Below are positions 16,557 to 25,717 of a stretch of DNA of 64,000 nucleotides, piece after piece. Below the pieces are notes generated by a model. The model did not search any database, had not been told where the DNA came from, and saw only the letters and a list, made by a program, of their open reading frames with translations. The stretch lies in the NCBI GenBank assembly GCA_916715765.1, contig CAKAPG010000006.1, positions 42,616 to 106,615 on the forward strand. The letters are read 5' to 3'. The stretch's first letter is position 1; each line of letters opens with the position of its first letter. Source of the DNA: an uncultured Atopobium sp. Its GTDB lineage: Bacteria > Actinomycetota > Coriobacteriia > Coriobacteriales > Atopobiaceae. The position numbers and the translations under genes were made by a program.

Positions 16557-17663
16557 TTAAATTCCCATATAGCCAACATGGCCCAAACCGGCCGTGCAAG
16601 CGTACAAAGTCATAATAATAATTGAGTAGAAAGCACCATTGATGATTCCCGAAACAAATGCATTTGCAAAGCTTCTCCACCAGCCAGCGTTCATCTTGAC
16701 GCCATCTGCAAGAACATTTCTAATGCCAAATATCAAAAGTGGAATCAAAACAATGGCAAATAATGGTGACCTCAAATTAAGCGCCACAAATACTAAAAGC
16801 ATTGCAGTAATGCCAGTAATACGAGCTCCCGCGCGTTGACGGAACGTCAACTGCTCTGAAGGAACCTTGATATTTACGATAAAGTCGCCGGTTGCAGAAC
16901 CATTTGTTCCTGCATTTCCCATTCCAGGCACTCTGATCTGATCACCATCATGCGAGTTAGCTGGCACATCAACCATAATTTCACTTGCAGATAAAACACG
17001 TCCTGAACCACCACAAACATCACAGGGGTCCTGCACAACGTGTCCAGCACCATCACACTCTGGACAATCAACTCTAAACTTTCCTACTCCAAAAATGGAA
17101 GAGAGATCAATATCAATGTGTCCCGTTCCATGACAGGTAGGACAGGTAGTTGCCTCAGTTTTATGCTGAGATCCCTTACCATTGCAAGCATCACAGGTAA
17201 CAAAGCGTTGATACGTTATGCCTTTCTTAACACCATTTTTAGCGTCAGCGTCACTCAAAGTTAAGTCGTAGACAATATCTGCACCTGTCTGAGGCTTATA
17301 TGCGCGAGAGCGCTTTTGAGATCCAGTAGTCCAGTTATTAAAGTTAATATCACCAAATGGGAATCCTCCCTCAAAAGGAGATCCTCCATATGTAGATCCG
17401 CCTGGATAACCAGAGGGGCCATAACCGCCACCGTAGAAAGAACCGCTTCTCATTGCGTCATAACGACGGCGTTTCTCGGCATCTGATAAAACAGCATATG
17501 CCTCAGAAACCTCTTTAAAACGCTCTTCAGCATCAGGCTCTTTGTTGACGTCTGGATGAAGCTTGCGAGCTTTAGTTTGAAAAGCTTTTCTAATTTCTTC
17601 AGCTGTCGCGGACTCAGAAACACCAAGGATGGCGTAGTAGTCCTTTTCGTTCATAGCAGCCAT
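16557..17663 (-). CDS. Membrane-anchored DnaJ-like protein with truncated substrate domain
   Basis: A 368-residue class I-like J-protein. It has a J domain (NEKDYYAILGVSESATAEEI, HPD at about 36-38), a Gly-rich linker (GGGYGPSGYPGGSTYGG), four zinc-finger repeats (CDACNGKG, CPTCHGTG, CPECDGAG, CDVCGGSG) and the first C-terminal beta domain (EIMVDVPANSHDGDQIRVPG). The normal second C-terminal and dimerisation domains are missing. From about residue 282 onward the protein is hydrophobic, with two or three membrane segments (GITAMLLVFVALNL, LFAIVLIPLLIFGI, GAFYSIIIMTLYACTAG). The zinc-finger domains would face the cytoplasm. I chose the ATG at 17663, with GGAGAG 6-7 bases upstream, over the longer TTG-started frame. 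Confidence 0.85.
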   Translation of the reverse strand: MAAMNEKDYYAILGVSESATAEEIRKAFQTKARKLHPDVNKEPDAEERFKEVSEAYAVLSDAEKRRRYDAMRSGSFYGGGYGPSGYPGGSTYGGSPFEGGFPFGDINFNNWTTGSQKRSRAYKPQTGADIVYDLTLSDADAKNGVKKGITYQRFVTCDACNGKGSQHKTEATTCPTCHGTGHIDIDLSSIFGVGKFRVDCPECDGAGHVVQDPCDVCGGSGRVLSASEIMVDVPANSHDGDQIRVPGMGNAGTNGSATGDFIVNIKVPSEQLTFRQRAGARITGITAMLLVFVALNLRSPLFAIVLIPLLIFGIRNVLADGVKMNAGWWRSFANAFVSGIINGAFYSIIIMTLYACTAGLGHVGYMGI

Positions 17664-17757
17664 GAAATCTCTCCGATTCAACTCATAACTAAATCTGCAT
17701 CATGAGAACGTTTGAAAGTGTACCCACTTGTTTTGAAGTTAATGCAGCACAAACACG

Positions 17758-19008
17758 CTACAAACGTAAATCCCAAAGACGCCCATAGAGCTCGTTTCCA
17801 AGCAGCCAGCCCTTCTCGGTAGGCCTATAGGTTTTTGTGTCATTTGAAACATCTGCATAAACGCAGTCCAACAAACCGTCTTGAACGCACGTATCAAGCA
17901 CGTCTTGTAGACGCGACGCGCCAAATACCAGCTCAGACTCAGCCAAAAGTGCAGGAGAAATTGGTTCCATAAGGCGAGCGTGCAGCATCAAATCTTCTGC
18001 CACAGCTTCTCTATGAGTCAAAAATTCAACATCAAACTCTGTCGAGAAGAGCGATGTACCTTCACCAATTTTTCTTGGAGAATCAAGGACCACCAGTCGT
18101 GCGCGAGCAGCGTCTTGTGGACGCGCAGGTAAAGAGGTGTTCTGCTCTGCAAGCATATCGTACTCAGGTGCGGTGAGCATGCTTGCAGCGCTGGTACCAA
18201 GGCCAAGGTACGATTCTCCCGTCCAGTACATCTTATTGTGCTTGCAGCTCTTTTGGTTACGAGCGTAACTTGCTACCTCGTAGCATTCAAATCCCGCTGC
18301 TTGAAGCGTCTTTGACGCAGCTTGCATTCGATCTGCCTGCACGTCGTAGGCGTTCCAAGGAGTGTCTTTATCTTGGGTTTGTTTAGCCAACGCCGTACCG
18401 TCTTCAATAGTAAGCGGATAAACGCTCACATGATCCACTCCAAGCGAGACAAACCTTGAAAGCGAATACTCCCAGGAGCTCTCTGTTTGTTCAGGAATAG
18501 CGCACATAAGATCAACCGACACGTCGTAGTCATGCTCTTTTGCAGCAAGTACTCTGTCGTAAGCCAGTTCGGCCGAGTGAATTCTGCCCAGCTTCTTAAG
18601 CTCATTATCGTTAAAACTTTGAACTCCCAAAGAAATTCGTGTTACCCCGCCCGTAGCAAGACTGGCGAGAAGATCATCAGATAGTGAGTCTGGATTTGCT
18701 TCCATGCTAAACTCACTAGGCTGCGTAAGGGACAAAACGTGCTGCGCCAAATCTACCGCATCTTGACCGAGCAGGCTGGGAGTTCCGCCTCCCATATAGA
18801 CCGTTTTAGTAGCCGCTAACAACCCAAGCTGAGCTGCTTCATCTAGCTGCTGTTTTAGAGCTTTTACATAATTTTTCATGCGATTATCATCTTGTCTTGT
18901 AGACCAAGAAGAAAAATCGCAATAGAAGCATTTTTGAGAGCAAAACGGAATATGCAGATAAAGTGCAGAGGTAGCCGTTTGATTGTATTTAGACTGACAA
19001 GAATCCAC
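17758..19008 (-). CDS. hemW: Radical SAM heme chaperone HemW
   Basis: A 416-residue relative of coproporphyrinogen III oxidase HemN that acts as a heme-trafficking protein. The radical-SAM motif with the extra HemW cysteine is ALYLHIPFCSQKCFYCDFSS, followed by TVYMGGGTPSLL and FSMEANPDSL, then a HemW C-terminal domain. The start is GTG at 19008 without a strong ribosome site, 9 bp after the dusB stop, so coupling is likely. The lepA-hemW neighbourhood is common. Confidence 0.92.
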   Translation of the reverse strand: MDSCQSKYNQTATSALYLHIPFCSQKCFYCDFSSWSTRQDDNRMKNYVKALKQQLDEAAQLGLLAATKTVYMGGGTPSLLGQDAVDLAQHVLSLTQPSEFSMEANPDSLSDDLLASLATGGVTRISLGVQSFNDNELKKLGRIHSAELAYDRVLAAKEHDYDVSVDLMCAIPEQTESSWEYSLSRFVSLGVDHVSVYPLTIEDGTALAKQTQDKDTPWNAYDVQADRMQAASKTLQAAGFECYEVASYARNQKSCKHNKMYWTGESYLGLGTSAASMLTAPEYDMLAEQNTSLPARPQDAARARLVVLDSPRKIGEGTSLFSTEFDVEFLTHREAVAEDLMLHARLMEPISPALLAESELVFGASRLQDVLDTCVQDGLLDCVYADVSNDTKTYRPTEKGWLLGNELYGRLWDLRL

Positions 19009-19017
19009 AACAGACCA

Positions 19018-20109
19018 CTAGCTCATAGATGGATTGTGCTCAGAAAATTCCTGCTCACCCTCAAGTTGCGTGACGGTTTCTTTAATCTCTAGCGCCAGAT
19101 CAATGAAATCTTGAGCTGTAACACACCTTACTGACTTACCGCGCCAATAGGCAGCGTTTGGAATACCCCTAAAATACCAGGTAGAGAGACTTCTTGCGCG
19201 AGCAATATGAATGTGGGCAGCGTCAAGTAAACGTACGTGCATCATAAAAGATGCAAGCATCTGATCAAGTGTTGGAACAAGTGGAGCTTGACCTTCAACT
19301 AAAGCTTGAGTGTTCTTGAAAATCCATGGATTACCATAGGTTCCACGAGCAATCATTACAGCTGTCACACCTGTCTCTGTAAGGGCATGAGCTGCCGCTT
19401 CAGCAGAGAGCATGTCACCGGAGCCTATAACCGGAATTGAAACAGCATCACAAACTCTATTAACGGTCTCCCACTCTGCCTGACCTCGATACATCTGGGT
19501 TGCAAAGCGGCCATGAATAGCAACAGCAGAAGCCCCAGCAGCTTCCATGGCGCGAGCAAACTCAGGAGCTACTTCCTCATCCTGGCGTCTACCTCGTCTA
19601 ATCTTCACGGTAACAGGCACCGCGACCTCAGAAAGACAAGCTTTGACCAGATCTGCAGCAAGCTCTGGGGTATCGAGAAGGGCTGAGCCCTCCCCTTTTT
19701 TGACAACCTTAGGAACAGGACAAGCCATATTGATATCGATAAGAGCAAGTTTATTTCCTAGGCGCTCACTAATCTGAGCTGACGCTTCTTTAAACTGCTC
19801 TGGCTTTGAACCAAAAAGTTGAACAGCAATATCTGGCTCAGTTGAAAGGGGCTCCACAAGCTCCCAGGTTTTCTCGCCACCATAATGAATTCCTGCGACA
19901 GAAACCATTTCTGAGTATGCAAGACCTGCTCCGCCCGCTCGAGCCATAGTGCGATACACACCATCACTGACGCCAGCCATGGGTGCCATAAGCACAGGAT
20001 TTGCGGACAGGCGATCCTTGAGTGAAGTTCCTGACGCAAAAGGGACAATATGTGAAGAAAGGCCTGCTTGAGGTGAGCAGGTTGAAATGATTGTTTGAAG
20101 CGACTCCAC
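19018..20109 (-). CDS. dusB: tRNA-dihydrouridine synthase DusB
   Basis: A 363-residue FMN flavoenzyme that reduces uridine to dihydrouridine in tRNA. It has the FMN/TIM-barrel start NPVLMAPMAGVSDGVYR, the catalytic-cysteine region DINMACPVPKVVKKGEGSAL, KIRRGRRQDE, AIHGRFATQMYRG, IPVIGSGDM and VMIARGTYGNPWIF. The start is GTG at 20109, with AGAAGG 6 bases upstream and the lepA stop 9 bp away. About 35 residues precede the first conserved strand, slightly longer than usual. Confidence 0.93.
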   Translation of the reverse strand: MESLQTIISTCSPQAGLSSHIVPFASGTSLKDRLSANPVLMAPMAGVSDGVYRTMARAGGAGLAYSEMVSVAGIHYGGEKTWELVEPLSTEPDIAVQLFGSKPEQFKEASAQISERLGNKLALIDINMACPVPKVVKKGEGSALLDTPELAADLVKACLSEVAVPVTVKIRRGRRQDEEVAPEFARAMEAAGASAVAIHGRFATQMYRGQAEWETVNRVCDAVSIPVIGSGDMLSAEAAAHALTETGVTAVMIARGTYGNPWIFKNTQALVEGQAPLVPTLDQMLASFMMHVRLLDAAHIHIARARSLSTWYFRGIPNAAYWRGKSVRCVTAQDFIDLALEIKETVTQLEGEQEFSEHNPSMS

Positions 20110-20118
20110 AAATACCTT

Positions 20119-21930
20119 CTACTCGTCATCAACCTTGAGAACAGCCAAGAACGCCTCTTGAGGTACTTCGACTGAGCCAATCTGCTTCATGCGCTTCTTA
20201 CCCTCTTTTTGCTTTTCAAGCAGCTTGCGCTTTCTTGAAATGTCGCCGCCGTAGCACTTAGCTAAGACGTCCTTTCTACGTGCGCGAACGGTAGAGCGAG
20301 AAATGATTTTATTGCCAATAGCACCCTGAATAGGAACCTCAAAAAGCTGCTGCGGAATGATGCCTTTGAGCCTGTCGCAAAGGCCGCGAGCAAGGTCATA
20401 TGCTTTGTCTTTGTGAACAATAAACGAGAGCGCATCAACAACGTCTCCAGCAAGCAAGATATCAAGCTTAACCAGGTCAGAAGTGCGATACGAATCAAAC
20501 TCATAGTCAAGTGAGGCATAACCTTTGGTTCTACTCTTAAGCTGGTCAAAGAAGTCCAGGATAAGCTCGGCCAAAGGAATGCTAAAAATCATCTCGACGG
20601 ACCTATCAGACAGATACACCATGTCTTCAGATACGCCACGATGATCAACAACAAGCTGCATAACCGTACCAACAAACTCAGGAGGCACAATAATCTTTGC
20701 CTTGAGGTACGGCTCATCAATGCGGTCAATCTTGGTAACCTCTGGAAGATCTTGAGGACTGGTGATTTCCACCATGGTGCCATCAGTCTTGTACACGTGA
20801 TAGTCAACAGAGGGACTGGTAGCAATCAAATCCAGGTCAAACTCACGCTCAAGACGCTCTTTAACAACTTCCATGTGGAGAAGACCCAAAAATCCAACTC
20901 TGAAGCCAAAACCTAAAGCCACAGAAGTTTCAGGTGACCACGTAAGTGACGGATCGTTAACGTGCAGCTTATCAAGTGCATCACGGAGGTTCTCGTACTG
21001 CTTGTTATCTACGGGGAAAAGACCGGTAAATACCATCGGTTTTGCTTCACGGTAACCCGGCAGTGGCTCTGCGCATGGATTTTGCTTATAGGTAAGCGTA
21101 TCTCCAACACGAACAGCTTCAGGGTCTTTGAGGCCAGTTACTACATAGCCAACCTCACCAACAGAAAGCTGGTCAACAGCCATCTCAAGAGGCCTCTTAG
21201 CGCCAACTTCCTCAACAAGAAAAGGCGTAGAGCTCTGCATCATAAGCAGCTGATCGCCCGCTTTGATTGAGCCGTCAAAAACACGTACTGTAGCTACAAC
21301 ACCTCTGAACTGGTCAAAGTACGAGTCAAGAATAAGCGCCTTAAGAGGTGCCGCGGGGTCACCCTTTGGAGGAGAAACCAAATACACCAAAGCCTCAAGA
21401 AGCTCATGGATACCCTCACCAGTCTTGCCAGAGACGCATACGGCATCATCAGCTGGGATTGCAAGAACATCCTCAATTTCTGCACGAACCTCTTCAGGAC
21501 GAGCAGACGGAAGATCAATCTTGTTGATTGCAGGAACAATATCCAGGTTGGCGTTCATGGCAAGCATAGCGTTTGAGACTGTTTGAGCCTCCACGCCTTG
21601 CGTTGCATCAACAACCAGAACCGCTCCTTCGCAGGCAGCCAAAGACCTTGAGACCTCATAGGTAAAGTCAACGTGGCCCGGAGTGTCAATCAGGTTGAAC
21701 TGATAGCGCTCTCCATCATCTGCGTCATACATAACGCGGACGGCATTTGATTTGATGGTAATTCCACGCTCACGTTCAATGTCCATAGTGTCCAAGAGCT
21801 GTGACTCCATATCACGTTCTTCAACGGTATGAGTAAGCTCCAAAATACGGTCACTGATGGTAGATTTACCGTGATCGATGTGCGCAACAATAGAGAAGTT
21901 GCGAATATGTGAAGTATCCTGTGTATTCAT
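20119..21930 (-). CDS. lepA: Elongation factor 4 (LepA)
   Basis: A 603-residue ribosomal GTPase that acts on stalled or back-translocating ribosomes. It has G1 AHIDHGKST, G3 DTPGHVDF and G4 NKIDLP, and the LepA-specific C-terminal domain (GAIGNKIISRSTVRARRKDVL, CYGGDISRKRKLLEKQKEGKKRMK). Length is normal. No Shine-Dalgarno sequence precedes the ATG; a TATTAT box ends exactly 7 bases before it, so the mRNA may be leaderless. It starts the lepA-dusB-hemW-dnaJ-like run. Confidence 0.96.
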   Translation of the reverse strand: MNTQDTSHIRNFSIVAHIDHGKSTISDRILELTHTVEERDMESQLLDTMDIERERGITIKSNAVRVMYDADDGERYQFNLIDTPGHVDFTYEVSRSLAACEGAVLVVDATQGVEAQTVSNAMLAMNANLDIVPAINKIDLPSARPEEVRAEIEDVLAIPADDAVCVSGKTGEGIHELLEALVYLVSPPKGDPAAPLKALILDSYFDQFRGVVATVRVFDGSIKAGDQLLMMQSSTPFLVEEVGAKRPLEMAVDQLSVGEVGYVVTGLKDPEAVRVGDTLTYKQNPCAEPLPGYREAKPMVFTGLFPVDNKQYENLRDALDKLHVNDPSLTWSPETSVALGFGFRVGFLGLLHMEVVKERLEREFDLDLIATSPSVDYHVYKTDGTMVEITSPQDLPEVTKIDRIDEPYLKAKIIVPPEFVGTVMQLVVDHRGVSEDMVYLSDRSVEMIFSIPLAELILDFFDQLKSRTKGYASLDYEFDSYRTSDLVKLDILLAGDVVDALSFIVHKDKAYDLARGLCDRLKGIIPQQLFEVPIQGAIGNKIISRSTVRARRKDVLAKCYGGDISRKRKLLEKQKEGKKRMKQIGSVEVPQEAFLAVLKVDDE

Positions 21931-21937
21931 AAGGAAA

Positions 21938-21943
21938 ATAATA
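21938..21943 (-). promoter_or_regulatory. -10 box of a probably leaderless lepA promoter
   Basis: TATTAT on the minus strand is separated by 7 bases from the lepA ATG, so transcription would begin at or within a base of the A of ATG. No good -35 box is seen. Leaderless mRNAs are frequent in Actinobacteria. Confidence 0.5.
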
Positions 21944-21965
21944 GCGTAAAGTACCCCCTTCGTGC

Positions 21966-21971
21966 TATACT
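21966..21971 (+). promoter_or_regulatory. -10 box of the rpsT promoter
   Basis: TATACT lies about 70 bases before the rpsT start; the -35 region is poor. The leader downstream can form a GCCTC/GAGGC hairpin (21981-22007) before the GAAAGGAA ribosome site. Confidence 0.45.
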
Positions 21972-22038
21972 TCTAAAGCTGCCTCAAACGTGTCTCAGCG
22001 AAGAGGCCTCACATAGTAAACACCGAAAGGAACCGCAC

Positions 22039-22302
22039 GTGGCTAACATCAAGTCTCAGAAGAAGCGTATTCTCACCGCTGAGAAGGCACGCCAGCGCAA
22101 CAAGGCTGTTCGTTCCGAGCTTAAGACTGCTATTAAGGCAGTTCGCACTGCTGTTGAGGCAGGCCAGCTTGAGGACGCACAGGTTGCAGCTAACAAGGCA
22201 TCCCGTCTTCTTGACAAGGCTGCTTCTAAGGGTATCGTACACAAGAATCAGGCTGCTCAGCGTAAGAGCGGCGTTCAGAAGCTTGTTAACACCCTTAAGT
22301 AG
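22039..22302 (+). CDS. rpsT: 30S ribosomal protein S20
   Basis: An 87-residue 16S rRNA-binding protein. The translation begins ANIKSQKKRILTAEKARQRN and ends in a helical Lys-rich tail, typical of S20. The start is GTG at 22039, with GAAAGGAA 6 bases upstream. It is a single-gene unit divergent from lepA and closed by a strong terminator. Confidence 0.97.
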   Translation: MANIKSQKKRILTAEKARQRNKAVRSELKTAIKAVRTAVEAGQLEDAQVAANKASRLLDKAASKGIVHKNQAAQRKSGVQKLVNTLK

Positions 22303-22326
22303 TTCTTATCTACTTTTAAACTTTTT

Positions 22327-22354
22327 AAAACGGACTCCTTGGAGTCCGTTTTTT
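22327..22354. terminator. Bidirectional terminator between rpsT and holA
   Basis: A 9-bp stem (ACGGACTCC/GGAGTCCGT) is flanked by A's on the left and T's on the right, so it has a U-tract when read from either strand. It ends rpsT on the plus strand and the comEA-comEC-holA run on the minus strand. Confidence 0.9.
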
Positions 22355-22374
22355 CTTACCTTAATTCTTTGAAT

Positions 22375-23346
22375 CTACACATTTGAGACGCCACATAGAG
22401 CAAAGATAAGCTTGGTCATTGTGGTTGTTTTATCTTCTCCACTCTTAAGACCACGTTCTGCATCTGCACAGAGACTCAAAATATGCTCAAGCTCGCCATC
22501 TGCAAATTGGCGCGCCCACCGTGCATAATTTCTTACTTGCCAGTCCTGCTTACCTAAAACTGAGGCAATTTCCCGTTCTGTACCGCGCTTAACCATAGAC
22601 CTAGCACAAATGAGTTCTCTTACACGTCCAGTTATAAGCGACAGATTGCCAATAGCTCCCGACTCATCCATCTGACTGTAAAGCTCCAAAGACTTTTGAG
22701 CATTTCTCGATGACAAACTGTCGAGAAAATCCCATGGCTTGACTTCCACTACTCGTGCAACATGAGTTTCTACAAACTGAACGTCAATTGCACCAGGACG
22801 ACCCAGCAGAGCTGCTAAAGATTTAACTTGAGAATCAAGCATGGTGGTATTATCACCAACACGACTTATAAGCTCATTGGCCACATTAATTGGGATTTGT
22901 AGTCCGTACTTTCTTCCAAGATCCCCAATGTATTTAGGCAAATCTTTTCTAGAAATTGCACCACAATTAATAACTGCAAGCTTACCTAACGCATCTACTG
23001 CTTTATAAAGCCTTGTAGTTTTTGCTAGCGTCTGTGCAGAAAGCATCAGTGTAGTAGTTGGATTAGGATTTTTTAGATACTCCACAAGAGCTTCTGATAC
23101 AGACTTAGGCAATTTACCAGCATCATCAATAACAACAATTCGCCTAAAATCACCCATAGGAAGTGTTTGAGCAGAAGACAAAACAGATTCTGGAGTCAGC
23201 TCAGCACTTACAGAAATCTCATCAAGGTTAAAGGTAATAAAGCTCTGGTTAAGACGGCTTTTAAGCTTATCAATAGCCCTTGCACGCTTCATCTCATCAG
23301 GGCCAACAGCCAAATATGCAGCTAGTAACTTAGCCTGCTCCGCCAT
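22375..23346 (-). CDS. holA: DNA polymerase III subunit delta
   Basis: A 323-residue clamp-loader subunit that opens the beta sliding clamp. It has the divergent AAA+ fold typical of HolA: LLAAYLAVGPDEMKRARAIDKL, RRIVVIDDAGKLPKSVSEAL, LEYLKNPNPTTTLMLSAQ, INCGAISRKDL and the C-terminal helical domain with GAIGNLSLITGRVRELICAR. GGAGGAA precedes the ATG at 23346, which overlaps the comEC 3' end by 17 bases. holA beside comEC is common. Confidence 0.9.
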   Translation of the reverse strand: MAEQAKLLAAYLAVGPDEMKRARAIDKLKSRLNQSFITFNLDEISVSAELTPESVLSSAQTLPMGDFRRIVVIDDAGKLPKSVSEALVEYLKNPNPTTTLMLSAQTLAKTTRLYKAVDALGKLAVINCGAISRKDLPKYIGDLGRKYGLQIPINVANELISRVGDNTTMLDSQVKSLAALLGRPGAIDVQFVETHVARVVEVKPWDFLDSLSSRNAQKSLELYSQMDESGAIGNLSLITGRVRELICARSMVKRGTEREIASVLGKQDWQVRNYARWARQFADGELEHILSLCADAERGLKSGEDKTTTMTKLIFALCGVSNV

Positions 23347-25717
23347 CTTTTTCCTCCTCTAATTCTGTATCTACTTTAGCATGTTGCACGCTCACCCTAG
23401 GTCCATGTTCCCCAGGAAATACCGTGATGTCTCCATAATCTTTTGTGCAATAAAACCTTGCACCAACACCCTCTAAGATATCCACCGCTTCTTGTTTAGG
23501 ATGTCCATATCGATTATTCTTTCCAGCACTTGCAACCGCTACCTCGGGTTTTAACACACGAGCAGTTTCTGGATAGAGTGACTTTGCCGCTCCATGATGT
23601 CCAACTTTCAAAAAATCAATATCGCCGACATCACCCGAGGTTACCGTCTCTTTTGTTTGATCTCTTTCAGCGTCTCCTGTTAAAAGCGTAGTCAGGGTAT
23701 TTTGCCCGTCGTTATACGTCACATAGAGCTCAACCGACGCATTATTAGCTTCTTTAGCTTTATATCCTCTATGTGGCCACACAACCTTGATATGAAAGCG
23801 ACCAACATCAAACTCATCGCCATATAAAACTTCATAGGAACCACTACCAGAAATCCTCTGAATGGCTTTTTGTAACTCAGGCTTTTCTTGTTTAGTTATT
23901 CCTTCTCCAACTAATACCCGGCCTGTCTTTACCGAGCCAACCATATACCTCACGCCACCAGCGTGGTCCTCATCAAGGTGTGTAAGCAAAATTGCATCAA
24001 GATATGAAATGTGTTGTCGCTCCAAGGCATCGTTAACTACATCTCCCACGCTTGTATCTACAAGCAGGGAGTGCGCGCCATCACTCAGCAATATGGCATC
24101 TCCCTGGCCAATATCCATCACACAAATCCTTGTGGGCGAGAAAAACCTCCAGTAGATGCTTAAACCCAAGATAAGCATAACTGCCATTGAACATATGCCA
24201 ACTAAAACCGCTCTTTTTCCCTTAGGCCAAAACAGGTAGAGCGCCACCATTGCTGCAAAAACAGCCAAAGACACTATCCAACTAATGTCAGTTAGCGACA
24301 CACTTGCAAAAGATCTTTCAGATAAAAAAGAAGCGAGGGTCTCTGTAAACTGACCAAGAGAATCCACTAGAAAAAGAGCAATTTCTTGAACTGGCTTGAA
24401 GCCACTAAAAACTATTGCCCCAATTCCAAATAGGCTCAGAAGAGAAAACAAGCTTGTAATTAAGGCGCTTGAGAGAGGCGCAAGTAACGAAAAGTGGCCA
24501 AAATACACACATGAAATTGGAAGGCATGAGAGCTGAGCGACTGTTGTTGCACACATGGTGTTTCGTACATGAGAAAACGGTTTTCTCAGAGCCTTCTGTA
24601 CTTTTCCATAGCCAGATACGTGAAAAGCAATTTTTGCATAGTACTGAGCAAGACCGCCGTATATATTCATTCCAAAAATACAAGCTAAAGACAAGGTAAA
24701 AGCAATGTTTACGCTCAGCTGTGGATCAACACAGAGCATAAGTAAAGCCAGAGTTGAAACAGCTGATAGCGTGTGTTGTTTCCTGCCAACACATTGCATA
24801 ACGTATTTTTGTTCAACAAGAAGTATTGCCCTTATTGCAGACGCAGGTAATCCACAAAAAAGCGCGTAACTACTGAGTAGAAATAAATTTAATACTCCTC
24901 TCAAAAGTGGTTTTAACGTCAACTTTTTAAGCAAAGCATCAATAAAGGTAGAGAGAATTACCATGTGACAACTAGATATTGCTATAAGGTGCATAAGACC
25001 ACAGCGCATAAATATCCGAGGAATGTTGAAGCTATACAAGCTAGGCCTATAGGCACAAAGGCCGCATGCTGCTAATGCTCGACCAAAGCTCACCTCTGGC
25101 TGAAGTTGAGAAATGCAGCTTTCTCTAAATTGAGCAACTTCTCCAATAATTCCCTCATCATGAGTTGTGGAATTTATCTTGGTTATTTGAATTGAACCAA
25201 GTACTCCTCTCTTAAATTGTTCGTCTGAAAACTCTTTATCTTTATACCGAGCAAACCTACCTTCGCAGCACAGATGTGTTTCTCGTAAGAATGGTTCTTT
25301 AGCATGTATGCCAACAGATCCAATACAGCCACCTTGGTAAAAGACAGACGCCTGACCAGTCCATGCATGATTTTTATAGACTAAATCTCTTGATACAACG
25401 AGTTCAAAATCATGTACGGAAGTTGACTCTAAAAGATTCACTGACGCCATTTGACTGTCGTATATAAAGAAAGACCTGATAAGGATAATTACAAGTAAAA
25501 GTAAAGCTACCCCAACAGTCATAATGCTGGTATGCGCATGCTGCACATACCAAAATCCCAAAGCAGCCAGCGCACAGATTCCTAGAATATGAATCAGAAC
25601 TGTATCGAGCGTTGCGCTTCTTGCAATAAATACATGAAGCCATAAACAAACAAAAAGCAGGACGCATAGACTATACGGAATAAAAGGACGAGAGGGCTGC
25701 TCCATCGTCTTAGACAC
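23330..25717 (-). CDS. comEC: ComEC/Rec2 DNA uptake channel
   Basis: A 795-residue integral membrane protein that carries single-stranded DNA across the membrane in natural transformation. It has N-terminal membrane helices, the competence domain (FGRALAACGLCAYRPSLYSF, HLIAISSCHMVIL, GLPASAIRAILLVEQKY), more helices, and a C-terminal metallo-beta-lactamase domain (VMDIGQGDAILLS, LLTHLDEDHAGGVRYMVG, LLTGDAERDQ, KVGHHGAAKSL). It appears intact. I prefer GTG at 25717, with AAGGA about 8 bases upstream inside comEA. ATG at 25705 is an alternative, and the longest frame starts at 25756. Confidence 0.92.
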   Translation of the reverse strand: MSKTMEQPSRPFIPYSLCVLLFVCLWLHVFIARSATLDTVLIHILGICALAALGFWYVQHAHTSIMTVGVALLLLVIILIRSFFIYDSQMASVNLLESTSVHDFELVVSRDLVYKNHAWTGQASVFYQGGCIGSVGIHAKEPFLRETHLCCEGRFARYKDKEFSDEQFKRGVLGSIQITKINSTTHDEGIIGEVAQFRESCISQLQPEVSFGRALAACGLCAYRPSLYSFNIPRIFMRCGLMHLIAISSCHMVILSTFIDALLKKLTLKPLLRGVLNLFLLSSYALFCGLPASAIRAILLVEQKYVMQCVGRKQHTLSAVSTLALLMLCVDPQLSVNIAFTLSLACIFGMNIYGGLAQYYAKIAFHVSGYGKVQKALRKPFSHVRNTMCATTVAQLSCLPISCVYFGHFSLLAPLSSALITSLFSLLSLFGIGAIVFSGFKPVQEIALFLVDSLGQFTETLASFLSERSFASVSLTDISWIVSLAVFAAMVALYLFWPKGKRAVLVGICSMAVMLILGLSIYWRFFSPTRICVMDIGQGDAILLSDGAHSLLVDTSVGDVVNDALERQHISYLDAILLTHLDEDHAGGVRYMVGSVKTGRVLVGEGITKQEKPELQKAIQRISGSGSYEVLYGDEFDVGRFHIKVVWPHRGYKAKEANNASVELYVTYNDGQNTLTTLLTGDAERDQTKETVTSGDVGDIDFLKVGHHGAAKSLYPETARVLKPEVAVASAGKNNRYGHPKQEAVDILEGVGARFYCTKDYGDITVFPGEHGPRVSVQHAKVDTELEEEKDGGAG

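Noticed and set aside
16523..16557. Frameshift joining the two DnaJ genes
   Set aside because: Each has its own J domain, start codon and ribosome site, and the hydrophobic end of the first has no remnant of the missing domain in other frames that I could see.
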